From Cristatella mucedo (taxonomy: Eukaryota > Bryozoa > Phylactolaemata > Cristatellidae), in the NCBI GenBank assembly GCA_009760855.2, contig WPIO01000006.1, forward strand, positions 1,397,001 to 1,461,000: a DNA stretch of 64,000 nucleotides, given 5' to 3'. A program made the position numbers and the translations under genes. This document shows, piece by piece, positions 50,214-61,847 of this stretch. The notes beneath the pieces are model-generated. The model was given only the letters and a program-made list of their open reading frames with translations, was not told the origin of the DNA and did not search any database. How positions within the stretch are numbered: position 1 is the stretch's first letter; every line of letters starts with the position of its first letter.

Positions 50214-51286
50214 CGTAATGTAATGTATCTCCATCTGTAACTCCACAAAGTCATAAAGACCATGTGGGTGTTACTCAGGAGAGTTTGTATAGCGCACTCA
50301 CAGCCTAAGTGGCTTTCGGTACGCATTCGGTAGCCAACAGACTTCGTCTCACGCAACAAAGAGAAAGTGGGAAGCATAGCAGAGTCGGGAGAGCAGTTGA
50401 GGTAGTGAGTAGCATAGAAGTAGCAGTTCAGGGCCGCTGAAAAAGATGTGCCATAGTCGGCAGTTGGAGAGTAGATGTCGTTGCATAAGAATTGTGGAAG
50501 CGAGTTCCACAGTCTAGGACCTGCAGAGCTAAAGCTTCTGTCGCCAACTGTCTTTAAGCGGAGGAATGGGACAGCTAATTTACTGTCCACACAGGACCTG
50601 AGGGCGCGAGCAGGCTGAAACTGATGCAGCAGTTCAGCTGGGTACGAAGGAGCCAAGTCGTGGCGGGCCTTGTGGGTCAGCGTAAGAACTTTGCTCCGTA
50701 TCCTTTGCTCAACCGGCAACCATCCTAGCTCTTTCAGTAGAGGTGACTCATGCTCTAACCTCTGGGACTTGAAGACCAGCCTAGCAGCCATATTCATAGT
50801 CCGCTGTAGTGGCATAATAGCTTTCTTTGGCAGCCCAGCCAAAAGGGAATTACAATAATCATGCCGAGTCAGAACTAAAGAGCTAGTTAAATTTTTTACA
50901 AGCCACTGTGGGAGACAGCTTCTAATCTTGGATAGGGATCGGATGTGATGGCTTGCTGTAGAGGCTGTCTTCTGAATGAAGCTTTTGAAATTGAGGCAGC
51001 TGTCGAACACGACACCTAGATTACGAGCACGTGGTGAAGGTCGCACACATAGCATCACCTATTAGAACTGCAGAGCCTTTTAATCCAGCCACACGCTTAG
51101 GATGTCCTATGAGCAGCAGTTCGGTTTTATCATCATTTAATTTCAGGAAGTTTTCTGACATCCAGGATCGAATATCGGCAAGGCAAGCATTCAGTTTCTC
51201 AGTTGCTGCCGCAGATTGCGACGGTTTAAATGACAAATACAACTGAGTATCGTCAGCATAGAAGTGATATCCTATTCCATGGGTGG
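50214..51286 (-). mobile_element. LINE-B, longest copy, nested in an older LINE-B
   Basis: - strand: reverse-transcriptase catalytic motif FYADDTQLY (51237-51263), then WMSENFLKLNDDKTELLLIG, then a long frame starting at 51058 (RPSPRARNLGVVFDSCLNFK, LTSSLVLTRHDYCNSLLAGL, LWNSLPQFL). The 3' end has an intact stem-loop (50237-50274) and ACATTACATTAC. CR1/L2-like by these motifs. 5'-truncated, with a frame change between the two blocks near 51040. Confidence 0.92.
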
Positions 51287-51385
51287 AAACGAGCTCCCAT
51301 CTAGGACCTGCCTAGCAAAAGCTCCTGTTGCCAACGGTCTTGAAGCACAGGAATGGAGCAGCTCTGTGCTCATGTGGATGTGCTC
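51287..51385 (-). mobile_element. LINE-B older copy, upstream part
   Basis: - strand matches the LINE-B stretch CCATTCCTGTGCTTCAAGAC, GGTCCTAGATGGGAGCTCG, stopping at TTTCCACCC. Consensus LINE-B continues from there into the sequence found at 50213 and below. Confidence 0.75.
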
Positions 51386-51721
51386 TGAAATCGATTATGT
51401 GCTCGTGCCTTTTGGCTCTTGTTCACACAACTTCTGCCGGCAGGCAGCAGCAGTAGCAGTCAGCCGAAAGAGCCACACCGAAAGAGCCAGCATCGTCTTA
51501 TTTGCATGCTAGTCGCAGTAGCCAACAAAGGAACCGCGAAATAGACCTAGGGGCTGCTTTTGAGCTTAGAGCGATCCTTTCCCCTATGGTTGTTATACTC
51601 CATTCGGCTAGCATTCTTTATTCTCTCTTTGGATGAGTCTCATCTAGGCATCTCATCATTTATGTCAGAAGAAAAATCTGTGGCTTTTTGGGCCTCGTTC
51701 TTAGTTAGATGTTCGTTTCGA
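51386..51721. other. Spacer, no gene seen
   Basis: Nothing recognised. Confidence 0.45.
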
Positions 51722-51962
51722 CCTTTATGTACTTATGCATGCTGACTCTTTACATGCTGCCACTTACCACACTTGCATGCTGACCCTGTTCATGTTACCC
51801 CTAACCATGTTATTCTTGTTGTTTATTGAGCATGCTACCACTAACCGTTCGATCGTGTTTCCTTGGCTGCAAATGTAAAGCTGCAAATGTAAAGTGCCTA
51901 GAAAGCGATTTGAGTTCTTTAAGGATACTTTATCAAGTGCGTTATTATTTATATTATTATTG
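51722..51962 (+). mobile_element. LINE-A 3' UTR fragment
   Basis: GCATGCTGACTCTTTACATG and CTAACCATGTTATTCTTG match the LINE-A UTR; the stem is eroded (AAAGTGCC...GGATACTTT) and the ATT tail interrupted. An internal GCTGCAAATGTAAA is duplicated. Confidence 0.8.
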
Positions 51963-52494
51963 TCAGTTCATGCATCCGTCTAATGGTCAGTGCAATAAAT
52001 TGCTGGGTTTCGCCAGCTGCTGTACTCATTTCGATTGAGTTCCGCGACGGAAGTAACCAGAATTAAGCCAATGTGAGGGTCAGTTGTTGACTTGGGCAGA
52101 GGCAGCCAATTGCAGCAATGTTGAAGGTGCATGTTGGGCTGCCAATCTGCCCAACTCTATCGGTCCAAGGAGAAGGCCGGGCCCGATGAAATCCTCCCCT
52201 TAAGCAGATTCCGGTTCCACGGTTACCTGTCTGGTGCTAGGTGCTCACACTTGCTGCTGCCACTGTATATCCAGCATTAACTGCACTGAGCCAGCATGCG
52301 TGTGAGCAGATCGTTGTTGGGAGTGTCGGTAGAATACAAAGTTGAGGCCGGGCTTGGTGAGCAGTGCTTGGCGTTCAACTTTTGCCCTGGCATTTTGTTT
52401 AATCTGTTGTTTCAAGGTGACCTTATGGCTGCTTAACAAAAGCCCTGTCATGTTAGTCGCTGGGCAGTTATCAGTATGGTGGCTAGGGCGAATC

Positions 52495-52655
52495 TTCGGT
52501 AGCTGAGCAAGGTTAGAGCCTGTGGTTAAGGTGCTTGCCCCGGTCAAGGTGAATGAATTTCATTACCGAGGTCGTGGGCTCGAGCCCCGTGGCATATATG
52601 AAGCGCCTGATTACAGATTCAGTTCACTTAGGGTGCTATGCAAATGAATTATTTT
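52495..52655 (+). mobile_element. SINE-1 copy (tRNA-derived), full head
   Basis: A box TGTGGTTAAGGTGC, B box GTGGGCTCGAGCCCC, then GAAGCGCCTGATTACAGATT and GGGTGCTATGCAAATG, the LINE-derived tail. About 500 bases before the first C1orf50-like exon. Confidence 0.82.
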
Positions 52656-53160
52656 TAGCAGACTGTTAAACAAGTGTAGAATGTGTAATATTCATAGCTA
52701 TAATCATGCATTCTTGTAGCACCCCAAGAGAACTAGCTGAACTAGATCTGAGCACTTCACTCGGACTGGAAAGGATGCACATCAATTGTTTATAATGTGC
52801 ACAGTTGTAAGAAGCAAAATCACATAAAAGACAGTTTACATGCATTCACATTGTGTGGAAATGGTAGCATTTTTGCTTAGCTTTTAAACGTCTTCATGTA
52901 ATTGGTGTATTGATGTCAGTGCTTAGAGTGTTCAAAGCTTTAGGTGCTTAGGCACTCTAGGCATGGTCACCTTAGATTTTTGCTTATCGTTATCTGTGCT
53001 GCTGGATCGTTGCAATTCCTGGATCGGTGTGAAAGTAATGAACGATATTTTAAATTCGTAGAAACCAGAGGCCCATCCCTTATACATGCATCTGCTATAA
53101 TATATGCTTTGTATATGGTTTCAACTTCTTTTGCAAGGCTACTGATTGTGGCTATTTAGT
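52656..53160. other. Region upstream of the C1orf50-like gene
   Basis: AT-rich, with no exon recognised. If the first exon uses acceptor 53242, an upstream 5' exon should lie in or beyond this stretch. Confidence 0.4.
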
Positions 53161-53487
53161 ATGCTAACCAGTAGATGTCAGCCATCACATCGTTTGTTAT
53201 GCGATACCACTGCACAAGGTTACTGGCTTGATTCACTTGCAGCGTTGGAAGCCTCGTCGGCGCCGTCTTCTACTCAGCAGCTCGTGCACCTCGTCGAAAG
53301 CAGCGATGGCACAGCAAGATCCCTGCTAGTTAATCCGCAGGCGACTCACAAGGTCTCCGACCCGATGGATCTGGTCGAGCTGGCCCGGCAGGTGCAGACT
53401 GCCGATGCTTTTGTGCGAGCGAATGCCTCGAGCAAGCTCACCATTATTGTGGAGCAGATGAGGTTTCTTCAGGAGCAGTGCCGTAAG
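53161..53487 (+). CDS. C1orf50: C1orf50 homologue (DUF2452 family), first recognised exon
   Basis: Encodes a variable N-terminus, then SLLVNPQATHKVSDPMDLVE, LARQVQTADAFVRANASSKL and TIIVEQMRFLQEQCRK. This matches human C1orf50 (DPLDLV-LA-QVQ-AD-FIRANA--KLT-I-EQ---LQEQ-RK). The family is conserved across animals and has no established biochemical function. The exon ends in phase 0 at donor gtatga (53488). The start is unsure. An in-frame ATG at 53161 gives the coordinates used here. A good acceptor (attcacttgcag) ends at 53242, so residues before ALEASS may instead come from an upstream exon. The region is GC-richer than its surroundings. Confidence 0.88.
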
Positions 53488-54360
53488 GTATGAGTTGGCA
53501 CGAATTGCCCGAACGCAGTACTTTGTGCAGCTTCCTTGGTAAGAGTGAACAGCGACCATCAGGCTACGCTTATTCTTTTTTGCCATCTGAAATTGTCAGA
53601 TAGCTTGCTGTCTGCGATTGCTAACCGCACACGATGCTGCAGCCACCGAGCTGAGAGGTGTGCTGTTGCTCTACAGGTCCTAGTTGGTGTAGTGTTTCAT
53701 GGATGCTTGAGGGTTTGGTGACTTGTGGCATTTTCTGCCTGCTGTCACAGCTGCACAGTCACTGAGGCTGCGGTGCAGTATGTTCCGGCACCAGTGAACA
53801 TTAGGCTGTTGGGACAGGTGCCATAGGTGTGTGGCAGATTTTGCCTGCTCGTTCGTACGGCAAGCAACGCTCATTGTTGCATCATCCCTCAAGAGTGGAG
53901 TGAGTTTGCATTTGTATTGATGAATGACTGCAGCACCCACGTATGCTGTGGCTGAGTGCAAGCAGCATCAGCTTAGCCGGTCTGCTGTGTGTATAGGTAT
54001 TGCAATGGTCATAAATAATTTTACTCTATTCTCTTTGAATATGAACAGAGCCACGTGACCGTGACCCTAGCAGGTCCACCTCCGGCACAGCAATGACTCA
54101 GTAGCACCTTTGCTCCTTTCTGTGCCCAAGAGTGGCTTCCGGATGTGGCCAGCAGAAGCCACAGCCACCGGATGTGGCCACCATTGGCCACAACCACCAG
54201 TGCATGAACAGCTGGGGCAGCACATGCCGAAGGCTTGAGTCGAAGCATTCATTCGTGTGGCACTTCAAAAGGCTCAGCCGAGTGGTAAAGCCTGTGTGGG
54301 CCGTTGGCGCCAGCATTCCTGCTATCTCTACTAATTAAAGCAAGAAAGTCTGTCATGCCG

Positions 54361-54438
54361 CAAGATGGCGCAATTGCATCACGTGGCAAGATGGCGAACT
54401 TCCATCAAGCATCAAGATGGCACGGCGATGTCTTCCGT
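54361..54438 (+). repeat. Three 26-base tandem units starting CAAGATGGC
   Basis: CAAGATGGCG at 54361, CAAGATGGCG at 54387 and CAAGATGGCA at 54413 are spaced exactly 26 bases apart; flanking bases are partly conserved. AAGATGGCG resembles the YY1 binding core. Confidence 0.75.
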
Positions 54439-54917
54439 GACTGAGCTACTATGACTCAGCAAAGCTAGTCCACAGGCAGCAAGCTGCTAGTTTATATTAA
54501 GGCTGCCGTGACTGGAGTAAATGTCAAAGCCTCCTGCTTAAGCATCAGCAGCTGCTCCTGTAAACCGGATTAGTAGATGTCAATTTTAGGCACTAGTAGC
54601 AATGAATGAATGTTCGTAGCTTCACCCAATGCGCACCATCATTGGAGGCAGCAGCCGCAGCCACCAATTAGTTTCTCCTTTGTGGGAGCCGAGAGTTACG
54701 TCTCTGCCAGAAGTCCTGTCACAGACAAAGTACACTAAAGAAAGTCTGTCACGCCCAAGCAATTGGTACCCAGTCTGGCCTGACTCCCGATGGTCTGCTA
54801 AAATCTAAAAGTTGAACACTACAAGGGTGAGTGGACTCAAGAACTAACACCGAAGCCCGATTGCCTTAACATCGGTAGACAGTAACAAGCTTAGCATCCC
54901 CTAGCAGCAAGTACACC

Positions 54918-55022
54918 ATAAGTTTGCATTTCCCTTTGCAGCAAGTGTAAAGCGCCTAGAACGAGATTGAGTTCTCTGAGGGCACTTTATCAAGTGCGTT
55001 ATTATTATTATTATTATTATTA
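54918..55022 (+). mobile_element. LINE-A terminal fragment with (ATT)n
   Basis: Only the last 100 bases: GCAAGTGTAAAGCGCCTAG through the stem-loop, CAAGTGCG and seven ATT units. Confidence 0.88.
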
Positions 55023-56896
55023 CTATGCTTTATCTCACATTTTTGCTCATTCAAAACCAAAACCTATACGCAGCTTTCTATAAACCGTCTTACTGGTAGA
55101 ATCCTGTCGTTTGCCAAACCTTCTTCCAATGTAGTGTGAGTCTAAGCGCTTGGTCTTGCACACGATGGAAATAATGGTAATGTGGTTATCGCGTAGTGGT
55201 AATGGCGGAAATACTGGTAGGGTGCGGCCATTCAATGCAGGTTCTAGCTGGTTTTCAGAAGGAAATAATAAATGTTGCTTATTCCTCAATTTCATTCGAA
55301 ACTGGTGAGTTGGAAGGCCTGCCTTATTTCTGCAGTTCTGTTAAAACTAGTAAGATAGCATGACTCTAGCCGTGTCTTATGCAGTCATGGTTCAGTTACC
55401 GGTGGCAATGCGTTGCATTCATCTTTCTTTCTAGTGTCACGATAGACTTTGAGTATTGTTTGCTCAATATATATATTTGGGGGAGGGTTCAGCTGCAGAA
55501 AGCTTGCTGGATAAGCCCGATTGGCCGACTGACCTCAAGCTTCATGCGAATTCTCAATGCTGGTTGTATAAGATTGTACGCTTACGCTCTGTGGGCTGTT
55601 GTCTGCATATGTAAAGCATTGGATAGAGATGACGTTCTCTTAGGGTCCAATATGAATGATTTATATTTTTGAATGCAGCAAGGCTGAGTTAATTAAGGCT
55701 GCACATTAAAGAATGCATCGTTTGGTTGTGCATTTGCAGTTACTTTCGTGACCCTTCACTTAATTCACGGTCACTGGCTTTGGTATCAATTAAATTCGGT
55801 AGTAATAAACTAATTTTAAGAGTCCGTGCAGCTTTTTGGTTGCTGCTTAAGCCCATTGCTTGCAAGGCATGCATTCGTCCTTTCGTCGAGCTTTCGGGCA
55901 GTGAGTTACCTCTTAGACATGTCGGACTTGACCTTAAAACTAGGCAAATGGAACCACGCTCTCCCGTTGGACAGGGAAAAATTCTCCCCACGCCCACTGC
56001 TGTGGAAATAGGAAAGTTAGTCCAGTTTAGTCCGAAAATCTGTAACATTTCAAAGTTATAGTTGAGTCGATTCGTCATGTTGTCCATCTGCTCTGTTACG
56101 CCTGGGGTGGGTGTTAAACTACTTTCGTGTGCAGTCTTTTCTCTTCAACCTGCCTTGAGTTTCCCATAAACCTAGCTGCGACCTGGTAGCACCAGGTAAA
56201 TTTTTACGGAGCACTCCTGCCAGTGGAAGTTGTCCCCAATAAGTCCACCATGTTCTGAGTTAAACGGCAGACTTGACATTCTACTTCCTATCTATAGGCG
56301 GCAGGCAGATTTTGCCGACTGTACTTTACTGTCTGGAAGTGTCGACAACCATTTGCATCCTAACCTGTCTATTCTTGTACTCCTGCATCAGGGGACCTAA
56401 TTGGTAAAGACTTACTAGTTTGATACCTAATTCATGCAAAGCATTTTTCTTGCTAACCAAGTCATTGGTCTGCCTGACCCCTTTAAAATTTTTGCACTGG
56501 GCCTTTTACAATGTGGATATTCATGCCTGTCAATAACTCGTTGGCTGCCTACAGTTTGTTGCCTACATACTTACTGTGAGTATGTCGATAAATTTACGCA
56601 TGCATGTGAGTGTAAGCATGGACGGCTTTGCTTAGCAGTCTAATGTGTATCCCCTGTACACGTGGGGGCATGCCGATTGTTAACAGATTGTTTGTGCAGC
56701 CATTTGTCTCTGGTATCATGCTTCAGTGGCTGTTGATTGGTCGTACAGATATTCATTATCTGTCCTGCTATTTTTTGGTTGTCCTTAATTCTTTTTCATG
56801 CCTGCTCATGATCTTGGATCATGATCATGATCACGACCTTGATCATGTGTTTGGTTTATATTGTCGAACTTGAACCTTGATCATGTTGTGTACTAG

Positions 56897-57237
<341 letters not shown>

Positions 57238-57378
57238 TCGTTTATGTAGCAACTGGAGAATTGAGTGGCTATAACCTTGCTTTCTGAGGACAATAAAGAA
57301 TAGGTCACCGGAGGACTTGAACCGACGAACTGGATTATAAAGTGCAAGTACCTTACCTATAAGCTAAGACCCAGGTAG
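57238..57378 (-). mobile_element. SINE-2 copy (tRNA-like)
   Basis: - strand: CTGGGTCTTAGCTTATAGGT, AAGGTACTTGC, B box GGTTCAAGTCC, then CCGGTGACCTATTCTTTATT, aligned with the copy at 5973-6112. Confidence 0.7.
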
Positions 57379-57384
57379 GTTTTT

Positions 57385-58055
57385 AGCTTTTTCTTTAATG
57401 TTTGAAAGTCAGGAGCTGGCGTGATAGCTGTCAGCAATGAATCTTAGCTTTGGAAACATTAGAACTAAAGCCACTGTCGCGCAGAAATGTAAAGGTCGTC
57501 AAAGGCACGGCGAAATTACTCGAGTCCGTAGAACTGGTGGTTCGATCGGACGCCTGATTTGGAAGTATTTCAGGTAGGTAGGTTGAACTAAGAGAGTGAA
57601 CCAACCTAAAGGTAAGTGACGAGTCATGAATTCGATACACGGTGCTTGATCGAGAGTCAGTGCAGTGCTTATTGGTGAGAAATGGTTTAGCATGGCAGTT
57701 GCAACATTCACAAGGAACAACCCTAGCTGTCGAGTTTTTACCAACTTAGTGCAAGTAGTGAGTTATAGGAATCTTGGTGGTTTATTACGAGTGTATTCAC
57801 CACTTTGGCTGCAGTATCCTTACCTAAGTATACCCAAAGTTGTGCAGTGTTTTCTAGATGAAAGTAGGCAGATTTGACTGTGGACCTAATGCATTTATCT
57901 ATGGGTTTTTTGGGAAAGGACGCTCGGATTTTATAGGGAGGCTTCAAGAGACATACAGGCATACCAATCTGGATGGTTAGGCTTTTTAGTTTGTATCAAT
58001 GGATTTTCCAATAAGCAGGTAGTTGGTTGGATCGGCTTTCAATATGAGAAATGTC
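57385..58055 (-). mobile_element. LINE-A relative, decayed
   Basis: - strand frames include STVKSAYFHLENTAQLWVYL (LINE-A STVKSAYFQLHDIAK), LTFRLVHSLSSTYLPEILPN and NQASDRTT. Several frameshifts. Confidence 0.7.
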
Positions 58056-58061
58056 GGAATT

Positions 58062-58206
58062 ATAATCCCCTCCTAAGAGATTTTGATCTCTATCCTGGCG
58101 CCTCAAATATGTCGCAGGCGCTTTACACATGTGCCGAAGGGCTCGAGTTCATCGGTCGTCAATGGCGAGCACCTCATCCCCAGGCCAAACCAGAACTTTG
58201 CCATGG
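58062..58206 (-). mobile_element. SINE-1 copy (tRNA-derived)
   Basis: - strand: TTCTGGTTTGGCCTGGGGAT, GAGGTGCTCGCC, a weakened B box GAACTCGAGCCC, and tail GGCGCCAGGATAGAGATC. Confidence 0.72.
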
Positions 58207-60254
58207 AAGAAAACCGAACTTAGGCTGTTGCCGATAAAATAATGATAATACTAATCGGGCGTTGTCGTCAACTGTACTTGATCATGCCTGTGGGCTCGAA
58301 TTTGGTATTTTGGTTAAAGCCTAGGTTTTTGGTTGCATCAGCTTGTGTCTAGCTTAGTCTCTGAGGTGGTGCTTGCTGATTCTTGCTAAGGTGTGGCCGG
58401 TCTTAGCAGCTGCGACTAGCTACCACAGTCGCTCTATCACGGTGCCCTCGCCAGATTGTGTCCTTGCACTTGCAGCACTGGCTCCAGGGGCTTGGTGATT
58501 TGCCTCTCCCTGACTTGCTGCTTGGTGGTGCCTTGGGTACAAAAACTTCGTACTGCGTAGGAACTTGCTGTCAGTGATTACTGCACAAGGTTGTAAATAG
58601 CTGCTATTGTGTTGCGCACTTCCTGTATTCGTGAATGAATAGACAAGTACCGGTCAACTGTAATTCGCATTTAAGAAAAAGTAATAAGGAGAGGTTAAAC
58701 TGTCACTGGGGTTGGCCTGAAAAGTGTGTGAGTTTGATAATCATGCATGTCCATGATTTAATTTATGAACTTGCAGTCCTGCACATATCCACATACAATG
58801 TAGCATATTTATATATCAGAAATAGAAAGAGAGATGGAAGAGGAATTATATTGGCATTTTAACCATAGCACTTAACTGGATGAAATTGTGGTGGCATGAT
58901 TGTTTAATAACTTTTCCATAACTATAATTATATGACTTCTGTAATTCTCTAACTCTGCCAATGCTGCAGATATCAACGTGAAAGTTTAAATGTTAGTTTG
59001 GCTCTGCTTGTAGTGCACTACAGTACCTCATTTTTTATTTTGGTTGGGTGAGTTTTGCTGTAGATGCCCATGATTGCAGAATATGAAGTTAAAGAATATT
59101 TGAAGGCATGTATTTCAAAAATTACCCAACCAAAATCAGTAATGAACTACTGAAGTGGTTTACAAGCAGAGCAGAACTGATCTTTCTTTTGAGATTTCAT
59201 GTAGATCCATGCAGTATGGGCTGACTTTTGGAATTTAAAGCATAAGTATAGAAATCCCACTGTCCTCCTCACCCCTTTGCTACATCTATGTGAATTGTCT
59301 GTAATCTGCTTGTGCATGCTCTAATTGTGAATTGTATGTCACTAGTCAGTTGATACCTCATAGGGTGCTTTTCATATGTACAACTAGTGTAAGGTTGAGG
59401 AAAACGTTCGTTTCCCGTGTTTTTATTAAATCATTATCAAAATCATTAGATTATAATTAAAATCACGGCACATGAACTTTTTCCTCAACCTTATATTAGT
59501 AATACCATTCCAGCTTCGTTTATGTTTAAACCTGATACTTTGAAAGCATTGATAGGTTTGATAGACATTAGTATTGCAAGGCAGAAATACGTTTTGCAAC
59601 TGGGTAGCCATTAGCTGCAATGTATGGTCATCTGCCATCACCACAGCTTTGGCACTTGTCCCGTGACTGCAAGCAGTTCTTCTGGTTAAGCATACGTTTT
59701 CCTTGTTGCCAGCTTTGGTGCTGTTAACACAAGGCTTCTACATGTATTATAAGTATAACACTGTCCACTCAAACTTCTTTTTGTCTAGCTGCCACTCCAT
59801 TATTCTCTGCCAGCAAGATATAGCATGCATCGAAAGACAGTACTCGAATATAATCCAAATGAAGGATAGAGCAGTTGAAATCGATTGCCTATTCTATACT
59901 ATTTAGTGCTGTGTGCTATCCATAATACTTATATTCTGTGGCCAGCTGAAAGTCGATCTCCATTTATAGTGTAGACCAACAAGCAAAAGCCTGGCCATCT
60001 TGGCAATATACCTAAGCAAAATGAATTTGTGACTGGTCATAACTGAGTATGTATGGCAGTTTCGTTTTGGTGTGTTGCACCAAGTGACCAATGCCCAACT
60101 TACAGACCAGTCTTGCATTTGTTCATATCGAAGGCTGAAAAAGAATAGCGTCAGCTGGCATCATGAACTTCGGTTTAGTACTGCTAGAAACAGCAGCATT
60201 TCGAACCGAGTGATCCCCTGGGTGAGAGTCGTGGAATGCTGTTCGATCTCGATG

Positions 60255-60257
<3 letters not shown>
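58207..60257. other. Spacer or intron, no gene seen
   Basis: No recognised coding or repeat family. A GA tract follows. Confidence 0.45.

Positions 60258-60317
<60 letters not shown>
60258..60317 (+). repeat. (GA)n microsatellite
   Basis: About 30 GA units. Confidence 0.95.
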
Positions 60318-60320
<3 letters not shown>

Positions 60321-60449
60321 ACTGTTCTGTGGCGCCCTAGCTCGGCGCCTGCTGGCACACCAATCAGTCCTGCCGGTACGGTGCATCGATTAGCTGGTCG
60401 AGTGACAAAATCAAGCTCGCTCGACCACCGACATCCGAATAAGGCAGTC

Positions 60450-60515
60450 CCTAAAGAGAGAGACAGAGACAGACAGAGTCAGACACGAGAGAGAGAGAGA
60501 GAGAGAGAGAGACTC
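60450..60515 (+). repeat. (GA)n and (GACA)n microsatellite
   Basis: Imperfect GA and GACA units, ending in a short inverted CTCTC. Confidence 0.85.
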
Positions 60516-60808
60516 TCAAGTGAGAGAAACGGCATTCGAGCCGCAGTCTCAGACTGGTGACCCAAATGGCTCGAATGGCCTGCAGCACGCCGAGTGCTCC
60601 CGAAAGAAATTAGGCTATAATTCAGTAATAAAATAAAATAATTCAGTTTCCCTCAATTGTTTTTTGGAGTTCTTCAAACGAGGTCTACGTGGAACCGAGC
60701 GCAGCTGGTGCTGCAGACTCTTCCGAGGCGATTGCTTATTCGAATAGCCCATGCGAAGCACCACCCGACTCAATTAATAGTATAATATAGTTCATTTGTA
60801 TAGGCCAT

Positions 60809-61721
60809 AAGATAATAATAATAATAATAATAATATTGCACTTGATAAAGCGCCCTCAGAGAACTTAATCTCTTTCTAGGCGCTTTACATTTGCTGCAAA
60901 GTGATACGCAATAGAATAGTAAGTAAAATCATGCTTGAAAAACAAACAAAATGAATAACATGGTTAGGGGTTACATGCACTGGGTCAGCATGCAAATGTG
61001 GTTAGTGGCAGCATGAATAGTGTCAGCACGCATAAGCACATCGAGGACGAATCACAAGGACCCACTAAATGCTATCCTAAATAGGTATGTTTTTAAGTTT
61101 CTTTTAAATGTGGTCAGGTCGGGGGATGTTCTGATGCAGGTCGGGAGGGAGTTCCAGGCTGTGGGAGCATACGAGCTAAATGCACGGTCTCCAAAGGATT
61201 TAAGGTTTGTACGAGGTATTTCTAGACTGTTGGATTCCGAAAAGCGAGTGGTACGATGCTTGGCCTGATGGGGTAGTATATCTGAAAGATAGGCAGGAGC
61301 CATAGAATGAAGGGACCTAAAAGTGAGCGACAAAACCTTGAAGTCAATCCGTTGCCTCACTGGTAGCCAGTGCAGGTCGGCGAGAAGTGGAGTAATGTGG
61401 CAACTGCGACGCTCACGACAGACAAGCCTAGCTGCAGAGTTTTGCACCAGCTGCAATCGCCTGATCGCACATGCTGGTAGGCCAGTAAGCAGTGAGTTGC
61501 AGAAGTCGAGACGAGATGTCACGAATGCATGGACCAACTTGGACGTGGTATCCTTATCTAAACAAGCCCGAATTTTAGCAATGTTATGAAGCTGAAAATA
61601 GGCAGATTTGACTGTGGAGCTGATGTGGTCGTCTAACGAGAGGTCGCTTTGGAATATGACACCTAGATTTCGAGCTGATGCAACTGGAGATATGCTGGCA
61701 GAGCCAATTTTGAAAGTCAGC
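60809..61721 (-). mobile_element. LINE-A, well-preserved 3' part
   Basis: - strand frame of 161 codons (61052-61537), nearly identical to the 18.1 kb copy: VHAFVTSRLDFCNSLLTGLP, ITPLLADLHWLPVRQRIDFK, AWNSLPTCIRTSPDLTTFKR, SGSL. Stem-loop 60847-60886 perfect, tail (ATT)8 on the - strand. Upstream continuation (STVKSAYFQL, RNLGVIF-SDLSLDDHI) to about 61720. 5'-truncated. Confidence 0.93.
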
Positions 61722-61847
61722 CTAACTCAAGATAACTTAATCTCTATTCAGGTGCTTCGTGAATGCCATGGGGCTCGAGCCTATGACCTCGGCCAGACCT
61801 TGGTCGGTGCCAGCACCTTTGCCACTGGGCGTCTGAGCAATCAGATC
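61722..61847 (-). mobile_element. SINE-1 copy abutting LINE-A
   Basis: - strand: CAGTGGCAAAGGTGC A box, TAGGCTCGAGCCCC B box, tail GAAGCACCTGAATAGAGATT. Its 3' end meets the 5' truncation point of the LINE-A copy. Confidence 0.75.

Larger units (their letters stand above)
53488..56896 (+). other. Intron of the C1orf50-like gene (3.4 kb)
   Basis: GC-richer in its first half, with GGATGTGGCC microrepeats (about 54136-54180), a 26-base tandem array and a repeated phrase GAAAGTCTGTCAYGCC (about 54343 and 54740). A LINE-A end lies at 54918. 55023-56800 shows nothing recognised. A GATCAT-rich palindromic stretch lies at about 56814-56846. Confidence 0.6.

Noticed and set aside
50150-51058. 302-codon - strand frame as a host gene
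   Set aside because: It is the C-terminal part of LINE-B reading through its own tail into an older LINE-B copy.
52495-52655. tRNA gene
   Set aside because: Has A- and B-box-like sequence but no cloverleaf with an acceptor stem, and it continues into a LINE-type tail; five similar copies show it is a SINE.
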